NCBI GenBank assembly: GCA_020746995.1
Contig: JAGPXD010000001.1
Coordinates: 6,386,001-6,450,000 of the forward strand
Source of the DNA: Plectosphaerella cucumerina
Lineage: Eukaryota > Ascomycota > Sordariomycetes > Glomerellales > Plectosphaerellaceae
Length of the DNA: 64,000 nt
Direction of reading: 5' to 3'
Under the pieces are notes generated by a model. It was not told where the DNA came from. It ran no database searches and worked only from the letters and a program-made list of their open reading frames with translations. Of this stretch, positions 11,527 to 21,654 are shown one piece after another. A program made the translations under genes and the position numbers. Numbering within the stretch: the stretch's first letter is position 1; the number at the start of each line of letters is the position of its first letter.

Positions 11527-12906
11527 TCAAGCAGACATTGTGACCTCCTTTCCCAAATGCTGTGCCACAGCTTCCTGGATGTCATATGTATACATCCAGC
11601 TCCCCTTCTTCCCCGACGTCCGCTTCACTCTCTCCTCAATCTCACGGTCCACGGGCAGCCCCTCAGCCGCAACACCAGCCCCAACACTCACATACCAGTC
11701 CAGGGCCTCGTACAGATCTCTGTAGTGTGGCGACCGGATGCTATCGTAGAGTTTCAACGCTTCTGAGACACCCTGTCCCTGCTCCCACGCCAGCTCAACT
11801 GCCTTTGAAAGTGCAAAGACATCCTCCAGCGCAAACCCAGCGCCGGCCCCAAACGCCCCAGATAGCGGATGCGATGCATCGCCAATGAGAGCAATAGCAT
11901 CAAGCGCAATGACGCTCTCAAGACGCGGGCCGGAAAAGAGCGCAAACTCTTCTGTGCCGCCAAGTTTGGCGACGAGATCGACGACCTTCCGCACCTCCTC
12001 GCAGAATCCTTCGTACTCGTGGGCGATGGTTGAGAAGTCAAAAGGCCGACCCCAGCTGACGTGCTCCTGGCCCTCGGTCGGCCGGCCCAAGCGCGCAGTG
12101 ACTTCAAAGTCATCGCCGCCTAGGGGGCAGGTGAAGATGTACCGTCCGCCGAGGTTCTGCCAGAAGACTGAGTTGTGGGGGATGTCGACGGCGGCTTTGA
12201 CGACGGAGGTGGGGATGATGGTGCGGTAGGCGGATTGACCGTTGTATTTGATCTTGTGCTCTGGGAAGACGATGGAGCGGACAGGCTAGAGGGGTTTAGA
12301 ACGGTTTTCAGCAGCAATTTGGCCAGGGTTGAACTCACGGATCGGATGCCGTCGGCGGCAACGAGGAGGTCGACTTGGTCGGTTGAGCCGTCGTCGAAGC
12401 TGATCTTGACCTGGCCATTTGACAGCTTCTCGAGGCCGACGAGACGTGCGGAAAGCTTAACCTTGCTTTTGTCGACTTCTTTGAGGAGAGCTGCCTGGAG
12501 AATGGATCTCCGCACACGACAGCTGAGCTGAGATGTTGGTGTGTCTGCCGAGTAATGACTCTCGTCCAGCAGGTCGCCAGTGCGCCCATTTCTGGATACG
12601 GCATCAGCTACTAAACCATCTGAGAAGAGATGAGCTGGCTTACCTGAACTGGACCGTGATGCCATCGGGAGACCTGGAGTAGTCATCTGGCCGGATATGC
12701 TTCGCAGCACCATTCCACTCGAGCATCCTCCATGTGTGCCTCTGAAGACTAATGCCACCTCCAGTCTCGCTGATCTCAGGCTTCTTCTCATAAAGCGTCC
12801 AGTCGACGAAGGGCAGCTTCGAAAGAGCGATGGCGGCGCCGAGTCCTCCAGGGCCGCCACCGATGATGGCGACCTTGAGCCGGGGAGTACGGTTCGGGAC
12901 AGTCAT
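11527..12906 (-). CDS. FAD-dependent monooxygenase, salicylate-hydroxylase-like (group A)
   Basis: Aromatic-ring hydroxylase type flavoprotein using NAD(P)H and O2. Exons 12906-12654, 12591-12339 and 12295-11527 give 424 aa, the normal length. The Rossmann fingerprint VAIIGGGPGGLGAAIAL begins at about residue 12, the DG motif is LLVAADGIRS, and the GD motif is ALIGDASHPLSGAFGAGAGFALED. Substrate position is not decided by these motifs: relatives act on salicylate, 3-/6-hydroxynicotinate or polyketide aromatics. The start at 12906 is the first ATG and leads directly into the nucleotide-binding strand. No other pathway gene is directly adjacent, so a detoxification or catabolic role is inference. 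Confidence 0.9.
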
Positions 12907-14804
12907 TTTGCGTCTTGGCCGTGATGCTCAAGCAAGTGAAGCTTCCGATCAAGACATTGCGTTCTTTTCAACGATCTTGAGGCATCCCCTCGTCCGTATC
13001 GCCCCGTTCCGATATCCGCAGAATGGCACCACCATCATCCTCTGGGGTATGGCGTCATTGAGGGTCGAAAGTGCATCAGCGGGATCAGCGCATTAGCGTG
13101 CGCTGCAGTGTTGAAGACGACAGCATGACTAATGCGTCGTGTTGGTGATGCTAATCGGGATGTGTGAAATGTGTATGTTTGATGGTGTTCCATGGGTGAG
13201 AAGCCCAGATTCGTGGTTGATTGTGCGACTTCAAGTTGGCGAGCATTGGCCGCTCGCTGGGTTGATCGTTTGGTTCAATGTTTAGCGTTGCTACAACAAG
13301 GTGGATTCTATTAGCAACGGAAGCCACTTGTAGATTCTATTGGAATAATTCCACTGGAAATGTTGGAGCGGTAGTTGATTCAGCTCATTATCTGCAGGCG
13401 AGAATTTGCCATAGCTGAGACCGCCGTCTAGGACGCATCGTGTGTCTGTACCCCATTCCGCCCATGGAAAGACTTGGGGAAAAGATTCCATCTGTGGCGA
13501 GTATATTGTCTTTCAATTTGAGCAATATTTGGCAAAGGGTTCGGAGCCGGATTGACTCCTACTCCCCTTGCCAAGTCGAACTCTGGTCCTGAAGAGTTGC
13601 ACTGATATGGGGTAAAGTGGAAGCCAATCCGAGCGAGTGCCGGTCGTCGTTGACATTCGAGGCGCAAGTTGCTGTGTTGGCGTGACTGAGGACTTGCTTG
13701 ATGGGGTGATCGACTTACACACCGAGTCCAAGTTGATGCTCGCCTGGGCAACGTCACCTGCGAGGAGGTCGAGCTTTGGATCTCGGACAGAGGTCCCCAT
13801 GGATGTGGCAGCTTCTAATCCATCGACCATGTTTACTAATATCAAGGCGCCCATCTGCGCATGATGCTTTGTAGGTAGGCAGCAAGCATTGCGAATAGAC
13901 AAATTGCTCGGTTATAGGCCATGCCATATCTCCGGTTGAAGGTCGATCTGCATTTGTGAAGTGACACACAAGCGTGAGAGGGCATGGAGTTTGGTCCCCG
14001 TCTGCCAAGAATTGCTTCCGGGACATGATCCGGGGAAATAGGGTACCTAGCCAACAACAGGGTCTGGCTGCACTCATCTATCGTCCGCCCTGAAAAGTCC
14101 GCAAATCCGCAAAACTCCACGCCCAAACTCTATGCTGTGAAGTATCTGCATTTTCCCGGCCCCGTTCATGCCGGGGAAAACCCGACAAACCAGGGGACCA
14201 TTACCGATCCGGAGTAGGCCACATGCCGGCGACTGAGTACCGACAGGGACGAGCTTTCAAAGGGTCGTGTGTCATACGGAGGTATCACGTAAGGCTGGTG
14301 GTGGAGTTTACCAAGACTTGTCCTGCGACATCGCGGTGCAGCTCCGACGGATTTGGGCAGAGGCCTCGGCCTCGGCAGGCATGACTCGCTCGCTCCGCCG
14401 CCGCTACGACGAGATTTTGTCTGATGACGAAGCACTTCCGGAGTTAGGGGCTTTTAGACCCAGGCTCGGCAGTTCTAGTGCTCGCATGGCGATGCCACCC
14501 CTGGATCAGGGACGGACTCGGATGAACTGACGCGAGTCCAGGGCGCGAGTGCGAGGGACACGCCCAGGACGGAATGGTAGGCGCCGCCCGGGTGGCTTGT
14601 GATCCCAGTTCATCTCGAATCGAACGGAATGTTACAGACCCCCGAGTCGGAGCTGTATAAAGGCTTGGAGCCCGGCTGGTGCGGCAGAAGTCAGGGCCTG
14701 AATTGAACCATCACATCCAAAGTCTTCAATCGAAAACTCGAACTTGACCCCAAAGGCCAAATCACAACCTGTAACATCAGCGAAGCCCTCGAAAGCAAAC
14801 GACC
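12907..14804. other. Long intergenic region with SDR promoter; no confident gene
   Basis: About 1.9 kb between divergent genes. Small open frames at 13513-13902 and 13754-14126 (minus) show no domain or signal peptide and are not called. The SDR promoter lies at the right end. Confidence 0.55.
14656..14662 (+). promoter_or_regulatory. TATA box of the SDR gene
   Basis: tataaag lies 149 bp upstream of the SDR start codon, leaving room for a leader of about 115 bases. Confidence 0.5.
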
Positions 14805-15722
14805 ATGGTCTCCTTCAACCCCGACTCCGACATCCCCGACCTCTCGGGCAAGGTCGTCCTCGTGACGGGCGGCAACATCGGCCTCGGAAAGGAGACGGTG
14901 CTCCAGCTCTCCAAGCACAACCCAGCACACATCTTCCTCGCCGCCCGCACAGAGTCCAAGGCCACCGAAGCCATCAAGGAGATCCAGGCGGCGGTCCCCA
15001 ACGCCGCAAAGATCACCTTCCTCCAGCTCGACCTCATGTCTTTCGACAGCATCAAGAAGGCCGCCGCCTCCTTCCTCTCCCAATCATCTCAGCTTCACCT
15101 CCTCATTAACAACGCCGGCATCATGGCCACGCCCCCGGGCACCACTAAGGAAGGCTACGAGGAGCAGTTCGGCACCAACCACATGGGCCACGCCCTCCTC
15201 ACCAAGCTCCTCCTCCCCACCCTCAAGGCCACCGCCGCAAACGCCCCGCCGCAGTCCGTCCGCGTCGTTGTGCTTTCGTCCCTCGTTGAGAAGTACGCCA
15301 CGCCCGCGGCGACGTACGATTTCGCCAAGCTCAAGACCAACTGGGCAGACCTGTCGACGTCGACGCGCTACGCCGTCTCAAAAATTGCAAACATCCACTA
15401 CGCGTCCGAGCTCGCCCGCCGCAACCCGGAGCTCCGCGTCGTCTCCGTCCACCCGGGCGTCGTCAACACCAACCTGATGAGCGGACCGGCAAAAACCTAC
15501 CCATGGATGCGGCCCCTCAGGCCCATCATCGGCTTCTTCCTGACCTCCGTCCCGGAGGGCACGAAGAACCAGCTTTGGGCGGCCGTCAGCCCGGATGCGA
15601 AGTCGGGTGAATTCTACTACCCCGTCGGTCTTGCCAACAAGGGATCCGACCTGTCAAAGAACAGCAAGCTTGCCCTGGAACTGTGGGATTGGACTGAGAA
15701 GGAGCTCGCGGCGCACCTGTAG
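14805..15722 (+). CDS. Short-chain dehydrogenase/reductase (retinol-dehydrogenase-like)
   Basis: NAD(P)-dependent oxidoreductase, single exon, 305 aa. The cofactor-binding TGGNIGLG is at residues 21-28, NNAG near 105, the catalytic Ser in VVLSSLVEKY, and the catalytic YAVSK at Tyr189/Lys193. After that comes VHPGVVNTNL, typical of the fungal WW-oxidoreductase/retinol-dehydrogenase-like SDRs. The ATG at 14805 sits in the context acgaccATGg and precedes the Rossmann strand by a normal distance. The protein ends in AAHL, whose last three residues fit the loose PTS1 consensus [SAC][KRH][LM], so peroxisomal import is possible (inference). Substrate unknown. Confidence 0.9.
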   Translation: MVSFNPDSDIPDLSGKVVLVTGGNIGLGKETVLQLSKHNPAHIFLAARTESKATEAIKEIQAAVPNAAKITFLQLDLMSFDSIKKAAASFLSQSSQLHLLINNAGIMATPPGTTKEGYEEQFGTNHMGHALLTKLLLPTLKATAANAPPQSVRVVVLSSLVEKYATPAATYDFAKLKTNWADLSTSTRYAVSKIANIHYASELARRNPELRVVSVHPGVVNTNLMSGPAKTYPWMRPLRPIIGFFLTSVPEGTKNQLWAAVSPDAKSGEFYYPVGLANKGSDLSKNSKLALELWDWTEKELAAHL

Positions 15723-16568
15723 GCTTTTCTGATCTGTTTGGGGGATGGTTTTGATTGAAGGGATGGCTGGTTTGCGCGCTGTCGGTAATTGCTAGGATAT
15801 CCGCTTATAAGCAGTGTATTTAGGGTCGAGAAACGGCCGGTCATTGAATTAAGAATCTGACAAGACATGGATCGAGCATGATACGCGTATGAGGCCGTTG
15901 GCCAGTTGATTGCTGTCCTTCAGGGCTTGGCGCTTACTCGGAGGTGGTGCAGCTTCCGATGCTCGACCGGCAGGGGTGGACTCGGCGAAGGGCAGACTGC
16001 GCTGCCAGCATCAATGACACTCAGCGTAGCCCGACCGATCACCTTGCTTTCGAAGATATGGTGTGCTCCCCAACGCGGCAGGTCATCACGCGTCACCTTC
16101 GGCGACGGCGCCGGCGTCAAATGCCAGCACAGACATTGGCCAAGCTCCCCCGGAACCATCGCTCCCCTTCGGCTATGATCTTCAACGGCTCGGCCTGGGT
16201 GCCCTTTTCACCGATGCCAATGCTGACGCCGAGCGCCCATGCCCGCGGATAGTAACGGATGCCGGCCACTGGCCAGCAGGGCTACTCGTACCAGTAGCCG
16301 CGAATGAGTCGCCGACGCTCAGCGCTCACCCACTGAGAGGCGCCGTAGCCGTGGAGCCCTCCAGGTCCCGGCATCCTTTGCCGGGCCATGTCCGATTTCC
16401 GGGGGAGGAAACGGGGGGGTGAGCAGGGAATACTTACAGCGGGCGGCCCCCTCCGACGGGCGCTTCTCGATTCCTGTCGAGGATGGCATTCTTTTTGTCG
16501 GTGTCTCGAAGGTTGGCCTGTACGCTTTGCAATCCGACGAAACCTATGCGAGGGCCTCATCGACAGAG
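15723..16568. other. Intergenic region, no gene seen
   Basis: 846 bp between an SDR stop and an MFS start. In-frame ATG at 16419 could extend the MFS protein by 50 residues, but that extension shows no conserved feature, so it is treated as leader. Confidence 0.55.
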
Positions 16569-18232
16569 ATGAACGAAAAAGCCGTCCCCGAGACCAGCGG
16601 GTTGGCCGCCGCCCAGCCAGAACAACACCCCGTCGATGCGGAGTTCGCCCCGATCGCCAGGCGCCCGCGGTCCGACGACGATGTCACTCTCGCCAACAAT
16701 CCGGTACCCGTACCCGGCGAGAAGACGCTGACGAGAACGTCAAGTCGCCCAGCCTACACAGTCTTCTCGCGAGGAACCCGGAGATGGGTGGTCGCCATGG
16801 CCACCGTGGCCAGCTTCGTGTCCCCCATGACGGCGACAATCTACTACCCGGCGCTCGACGCGCTGTCGGCCGAGCTGCGCGTTACCATTGCCATGATCAA
16901 CTTCACAATCACGTCCTACATGATCCTTCAGGCGCTGGCGCCGACCTTCTACGGCGACCTCGGCGACATGACTGGTCGCAGGCCGGCGCTGATGCTGGCC
17001 GTGGGCATCTACACCCTTGCCAACGTTGGCCTGGCCCTGCAGAGGAACTATGCTGCCCTGCTAGTGCTGCGGATGTTGCAGAGTGCTGGAGGAAGCGGCA
17101 CCATCCCGCTAGGCATTGCGGTCGTGGCGGATATCACGACCAGCGCTGAGAGAGGGAAGTACATGGGAATCCTGCTGTGTGGAATCAACGTCGGTCCGAC
17201 ACTGGGTAAGTCGTGATCTTCGGCGGGGAGAAGTACCTCGCTGACCATGCTCAAGGACCCGTGCTGGGCGGTATTCTCAGCGAATACTTTGGCTGGCCGG
17301 CCATCTTCTGGTTCTGCGCCATCCTCGGCGCCTGTTGGCTCGTCGTCTTCTGCCTGACCGTCCCCGAATCGTGTCGAAAGGTCGTCGGCAATGGCAGTAT
17401 CCCTGCCCAGCGATGGAACAGGCCCCTCGTCGGTCTCTTCCGCAAGGACCAGCCTATCACTGGGGACGAGGTGGCGGCATCGAGGACGAAACTTCGATTC
17501 CCCAACCCTCTCCGCGCCGTTCGCATCGTCTTCGAAAAGGAAATGTCGCTCGTCCTCATCTACAACTCGATCCTGTACGTCGACTTCGTCCTCGTCGCTG
17601 CCACCCTGGCGCCCGTCTTCAAGGAGACGTACCATTTCTCCGTCCTGCAGCTCGGTCTCTGCTACCTCCCGTACGGCGCGGGGTGCTGTATCGCCAGCGT
17701 CGGACAGGGATACCTGCTCGACTGGAACTATGCCCGCATTGCGCGGAAGATCGGCTTCGCCATCGACCGGCGGAGGGGCGACGACCTCCTCCACTATCCT
17801 ATCGAGAAGGCCCGCCTTCAGCTGGTGTACCCAGCTCTGGTTGCCGGAGTTCTGTCCACGGCGGCATACGGCTGGACATTGCAGGTCGGGACGAGCGTGG
17901 CAGTGCCGCTGGTGCTTCAGTTCGTCATCGGCATGTGCATAACGGGCAGCTTCAGTCTGATTAGCACGCTGATTGTTGATTTGAACCCCAAGTCGCCTGC
18001 GACCGCGACGGCGGCTAATAACCTCGTCAGGTGCTTGATGGGCGCCATAGGCACGGCGGTCATCGACTACATGATCTCGGGCATCGGGCGCGGGTGGTCG
18101 TTCACTGTTGTAGCGGCGCTGCCGGTGGTGCTCTCGCCGATGCTGTGGGCAATTGAGACTCAGGGTCCTAGATGGAGGAAGGAGCAAAGGGCTGAGGAAG
18201 AGAGGCAAGCGGCCGAAACTGCAGTGGCATGA
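16569..18232 (+). CDS. MFS exporter, DHA1 drug:H+ antiporter type
   Basis: Plasma-membrane proton antiporter of 537 aa likely to export small toxic molecules or organic acids. Two exons (intron 17206-17255) keep frame. A cytosolic N-terminus of about 75 residues precedes helix 1 (WVVAMATVASFVSPM). The loop motif A appears as GDLGDMTGRRPALM and the DHA1 motif C as GPVLGGILSEYFGW, which mark drug:H+ antiporters rather than sugar porters. C-terminal half has a long central loop with RIARKIGFAIDRRRGDD and ends in an acidic/Arg-rich tail. The chosen ATG 16569 gives the usual length; an upstream in-frame ATG exists at 16419. Relatives include Aqr1/Qdr-type transporters and exporters of secondary-metabolite clusters; no biosynthetic core gene is visible here. 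Confidence 0.88.
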
Positions 18233-18610
18233 TTAGATGACGCAGCGCCAATTTGGAAGCAAATAGAAATGATCATGAATTGGATTTCAATTTCAAGTTG
18301 GACAGATGTGCTTCTGAAGCGATTGTCGGGGATCAAAAAAATAGAAGGAGCAGCATTAGTTCTCGATTGGCGGGATGCTGCTGAGTCATCATGTGTGCAG
18401 CTGCCTTGCGGCGCGTCTCATCGTTCACCTTGATCACGTTTGCACCTTATGGCTTGCCTTTGAGGCGCTCAACGCCAAAGAAAAGTCTTACCCGTCGCCT
18501 CACTTCCAGACGATCATGTCTACCAGACGAATGTCGTGATAAACTTGCGAAAACACACACCCGCTCGTGCCATGCGACACAGCTGAATCCACCCCTCTGT
18601 CGTTGCCAAG
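18233..18610. other. Intergenic region, no gene seen
   Basis: 378 bp of 3' flank and promoter between two plus-strand genes; AT-rich just after the MFS stop. Confidence 0.5.
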
Positions 18611-20057
18611 ATGACGCGAAAGCTGCCCTGGGCGCGATCCTCCTCCGCGGTTGCGTCCAAACCTTTGTTCAAGAGCTCGGCGACACCAACTCCCGGACCG
18701 GCATCGAGGTCGAGCCCACAGATTAAGAGATGTCGCACGCCGCAGGTCACTCCTAGAAGGGGAACGCCTGCTTCTGTCGGCCGTCCTTACAAGCCTGGTA
18801 CGTGTGTCCCATGGGCGAGAACCGCGACGACTGCTGACGCGACATCAGGCCGATCCCCATCAACATCTCCTCCTCCACAGCCCTTGCCCGAGAGGTAAGA
18901 ACTCTGCCCGATTTATTGGTTTCTTTGCTTACTTAAGCAGGTTTATGATCGAGGGCCGAGATGCCGATGACATGTACCGAATGGTAGAAGACGAGTTCGT
19001 CGTCGTCGCGGGACAGTTCACGGCGCATCTGCATCGGGCAGAGTACGAGCGCCTCAAGAACCAGACAAGGTCCCAGAATGCCGTCGCAATCGAATCCATC
19101 GCCCGGCCCGTGGTCGGCTCGCTCACCGAGATTGCGCGCAAGCGGCAGGAGACCGTCCTCCGAAGGCGGCAGCAGACTGAAGCGCTTAGAAAGGCCAAGT
19201 CGAACGCGGGCCAGGACGATCTGAGTGGCGATGAGGGCGATGCGCCCTGGAAAGGGACTGCGCTGCACGGGCTCATGGAGACCCGTACCTACGATCAGGT
19301 TCCTCTGACGAGGCTGGTCCAGCTGGACGCTGGTCCTGCGGGATCACGACGTTCAGCCACGGCGTCCGTGCAATCTTCGCCTTCATCTGGACTTGCGCGA
19401 CCCTCCTCTTCGGGCAGCATGTTCTCCGGATTCGGTCTCAAACGGCCCCGCGAAGAAGAGATTGAGACGGAAAGCGATGACGAAGACGACCTTGACGCTG
19501 GTGTCGTGAACCGACCGCGGAGTCTCACTACCGGCACCGCAGCCAAGCGTCCCTTGCTTGCGACTCCGACCATCCAGCCGGCTGCGAAGTATAGCACATC
19601 AGCACCGCAGCAGAAACACCCGGCGTCCAAGCTGCTTCCCGCCGCACAAATCAGCAGGACGACCGCGGCATTATCAGCAACGTTAAGCTACCTTGACCGC
19701 TACCGCCCTGGGGCCACATCGACGCCGTTGAAGGCATCGGCCACGACGAAGCCTGTTACGGTTCTCTCTGACTCGGATGAAGACCCTTTTGCGAGTATCC
19801 TCAAGAAGCGACAGAAGACAAGGACCCCAGAGACAGCTTCGACACCGACTAAGGCGCCGGTGAAGACGAAGGTGACCAAGGCGCCCGATGTGTCGCCGAC
19901 AATCAAGGATTCGTCAGACTCGGAAACAGATCTGTTTGCCGACTTTATGAAGAGCAGACGGAAGAACAGCAGGCCGCCCCGCAGAATAAGCCAGCCGGAG
20001 GAGAAGAAGCCTGAGAGGAAGAAGTCGCTCAGGGAGCTCATCGCCATGCATCACTAA
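18611..20057 (+). CDS. Unrecognised conserved-looking nuclear-type protein
   Basis: I do not recognise this gene. Three exons (introns 18798-18848 and 18895-18940; the 46-base middle exon keeps frame) give 449 aa. The first 75 residues are Ser/Pro/Arg-rich and basic. Around residue 80 begins a compact, likely folded segment (FMIEGRDADDMYRMVEDEF, then FTAHLHRAEYERLK) followed by a basic helix rich in Arg and Gln (RRRQQTEALRKAK). The remainder is low-complexity: Ser-rich, an acidic patch ESDDEDDLD, and two copies of an acidic/Ser motif near SDSDEDPFASILKKRQK and SDSETDLFADFMKSRRK. The latter pair is an internal imprecise repeat. Basic C-terminus. Composition suggests a nuclear protein regulated by phosphorylation (inference). 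Confidence 0.8.
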
Positions 20058-20483
20058 AAGGTTGGACGGGATGGTGGTTTGGGTCTGGCGTTTCGGGCTT
20101 TGGTCATGATTTAAGATACCCCTATGGATTTCAGGCAGTTATTGGTAGGACGTTCTGGGGTTTCAGGCTAGAGAGGAGTAGATTTGCTATGAAGCATGGC
20201 CTCTACACGGCTCAATTTCGACCTGATGGCTCGGATGTGATGGTGGTTGGGATTTCAACCCTGCAGCCAGCCAGCCTGACTGCGTCCGTGATCCACCAGC
20301 CAGACGTCAGGCAATGTGTCCGACCCAATGTGCCAACCATCCGCGCTTCTCTCGGTGCTGGGGTGGAATGGGTTGAGACCGATCTGCCTTTCGTCGGGCA
20401 GCTGCGGCAAGCAACGAGTGCTCGATCGGCGCAGCGACCCTTTCGGGGATGTTTCTTGGTGTGTTGGTGCCTGTTTCCTGTCC
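20058..20483. other. Convergent 3' flanks, no gene seen
   Basis: 426 bp between convergent stop codons; holds only 3' untranslated sequence as far as can be seen. Confidence 0.5.
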
Positions 20484-21212
20484 TCAGACGTCCTTCAAGA
20501 AATGGACCTTGTACTTCTTGTTTGCCCGGTCGGCTCCTCTCAACAGGAGCTGGTCGCCGTGTATCTCGAAGACGAAGCGACTTGTCGATTCCGCCGTCTG
20601 TTCCGATGCCGCCTCGCCATCCATCTCCCCTGATGGTTTCTCCACCGGCACCTCGACCTTAAACATTGTGCCTTCCTTCGGGACAATCTTGACCTCGTTT
20701 TTTCTTGTGATGATCTCAAAAACGTGTTTAGCATCCTTGATAACGATGCCCTTGATGCCGACGCGACTGGGGCAACTACTCCGTGACACCTCGAGTTCAG
20801 CGCCGTGGAACTCGGCAGCGCTTAGCTTAGCGCCAGCGCCCTGACCTCCACCGTAGACATCGCTGCCGAGGATCTCGCGAATGTAGCCTAGCCAGAGACG
20901 GTGGAGGGGCTCGTAGACGGCAAACTTGCGGCCCTTGCGCGGGGCATCGTGGAGGCCGAGGGCACGGCGTTTTCGGGAGGAGAGGGGGCCGGGGCGCTGT
21001 TTTTGTCGGATCTTCTTGTCTTCCCGGGCCTTGCGGCGGGCGTCGCGCTGGTTCTTTTGTGTAGCGATTTGCGATGGTGGAGGGGAGGAGGGTCGGAGGT
21101 AGAGATTGCGGAACTGGATCTTTTCGCTGTAGATGCGGTCGACGGTGGTCGGGGAGTGCGCGCGGGCTAGGAGGGAGCGTGTCGCTGCCGCGGCATCTGT
21201 GTTCGTAGCCAT
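20484..21212 (-). CDS. POP4: Ribonuclease P/MRP protein subunit Pop4 (Rpp29)
   Basis: Protein subunit of nuclear RNase P (5' maturation of tRNA) and RNase MRP (rRNA processing). A single exon gives 242 aa. The N-terminal half is a basic helical extension (KNQRDARRKAREDKKIRQKQ); the C-terminal half is the Sm-like Rpp29 barrel, with YEPLHRLWLGYIREIL, then GIKGIVIKDAKHVFEIITRK and VKIVPKEGTMF, the classic Pop4 signature. I start at 21212 (MATNTDAAA); an ATG at 21332 would add 40 residues without conserved content. It shares a 442-bp divergent promoter with the acyltransferase gene and is convergent with the unrecognised nuclear-type gene. Confidence 0.93.
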   Translation of the reverse strand: MATNTDAAAATRSLLARAHSPTTVDRIYSEKIQFRNLYLRPSSPPPSQIATQKNQRDARRKAREDKKIRQKQRPGPLSSRKRRALGLHDAPRKGRKFAVYEPLHRLWLGYIREILGSDVYGGGQGAGAKLSAAEFHGAELEVSRSSCPSRVGIKGIVIKDAKHVFEIITRKNEVKIVPKEGTMFKVEVPVEKPSGEMDGEAASEQTAESTSRFVFEIHGDQLLLRGADRANKKYKVHFLKDV

Positions 21213-21654
21213 TGCTGGCCGGTGTGGTGGGTGGGCAGTCGAGTGTGGTGGTTGTTTTCTGTTGGTGATGCTTCGGAGAGTTTGGCTGGCAAGGCTGGTC
21301 ACAAAATTAAATGTTAGTGCAGGTCTCCCCAAGGTGGATTCACATGCGCCAATGCGGCCCCGGTTGTCACTGACGTCGAAGCTCGGCTCTCAGCTGTTGG
21401 CGACCCACCTTCCCCCATTCCATCGGCTTAACCTCCTCCCAACGCCTCCCCGTCCCAGTCCCCGTCGACCCAGACCGCGCCTGGGGAACCCCGGACTCTC
21501 GTTCGCTTCGCCCACACACCCCCATGCGTCCCTCAATGCGACGCGACCAGCTGACTGCTCTGGGCTGTTCATTCAGGACATGTTGTTGCACCTGAAAGAT
21601 CAGTGACCGAGTCTGTCCACTCCTCCTTACACAACGACCCCACATCACGCCAGC
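21213..21654. promoter_or_regulatory. Divergent promoter of POP4 and acyltransferase gene
   Basis: 442 bp separate the two start codons. The side near the acyltransferase is strongly pyrimidine-rich (21420-21500, ccc/tcc tracts), which is typical of constitutively expressed fungal genes. No TATA box is obvious. Confidence 0.4.

Noticed and set aside
13513..14126. Overlapping small minus-strand frames in the 12.9-14.8 kb gap
   Set aside because: No signal peptide, domain, plausible splice partner or codon pattern; different frames are equally open.
16388..17149. 253-codon frame overlapping the start of the MFS exporter
   Set aside because: Arg/His-rich out-of-frame shadow; the other frame gives clear membrane helices.
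17048..18208. 386-codon open frame antisense to the MFS exporter
   Set aside because: The plus strand encodes a complete DHA1 transporter; the antisense product has no recognisable feature.
9268..18232. Secondary-metabolite gene cluster
   Set aside because: A monooxygenase, SDR and MFS exporter are present, but no polyketide synthase, NRPS, terpene cyclase or prenyltransferase is in the window.
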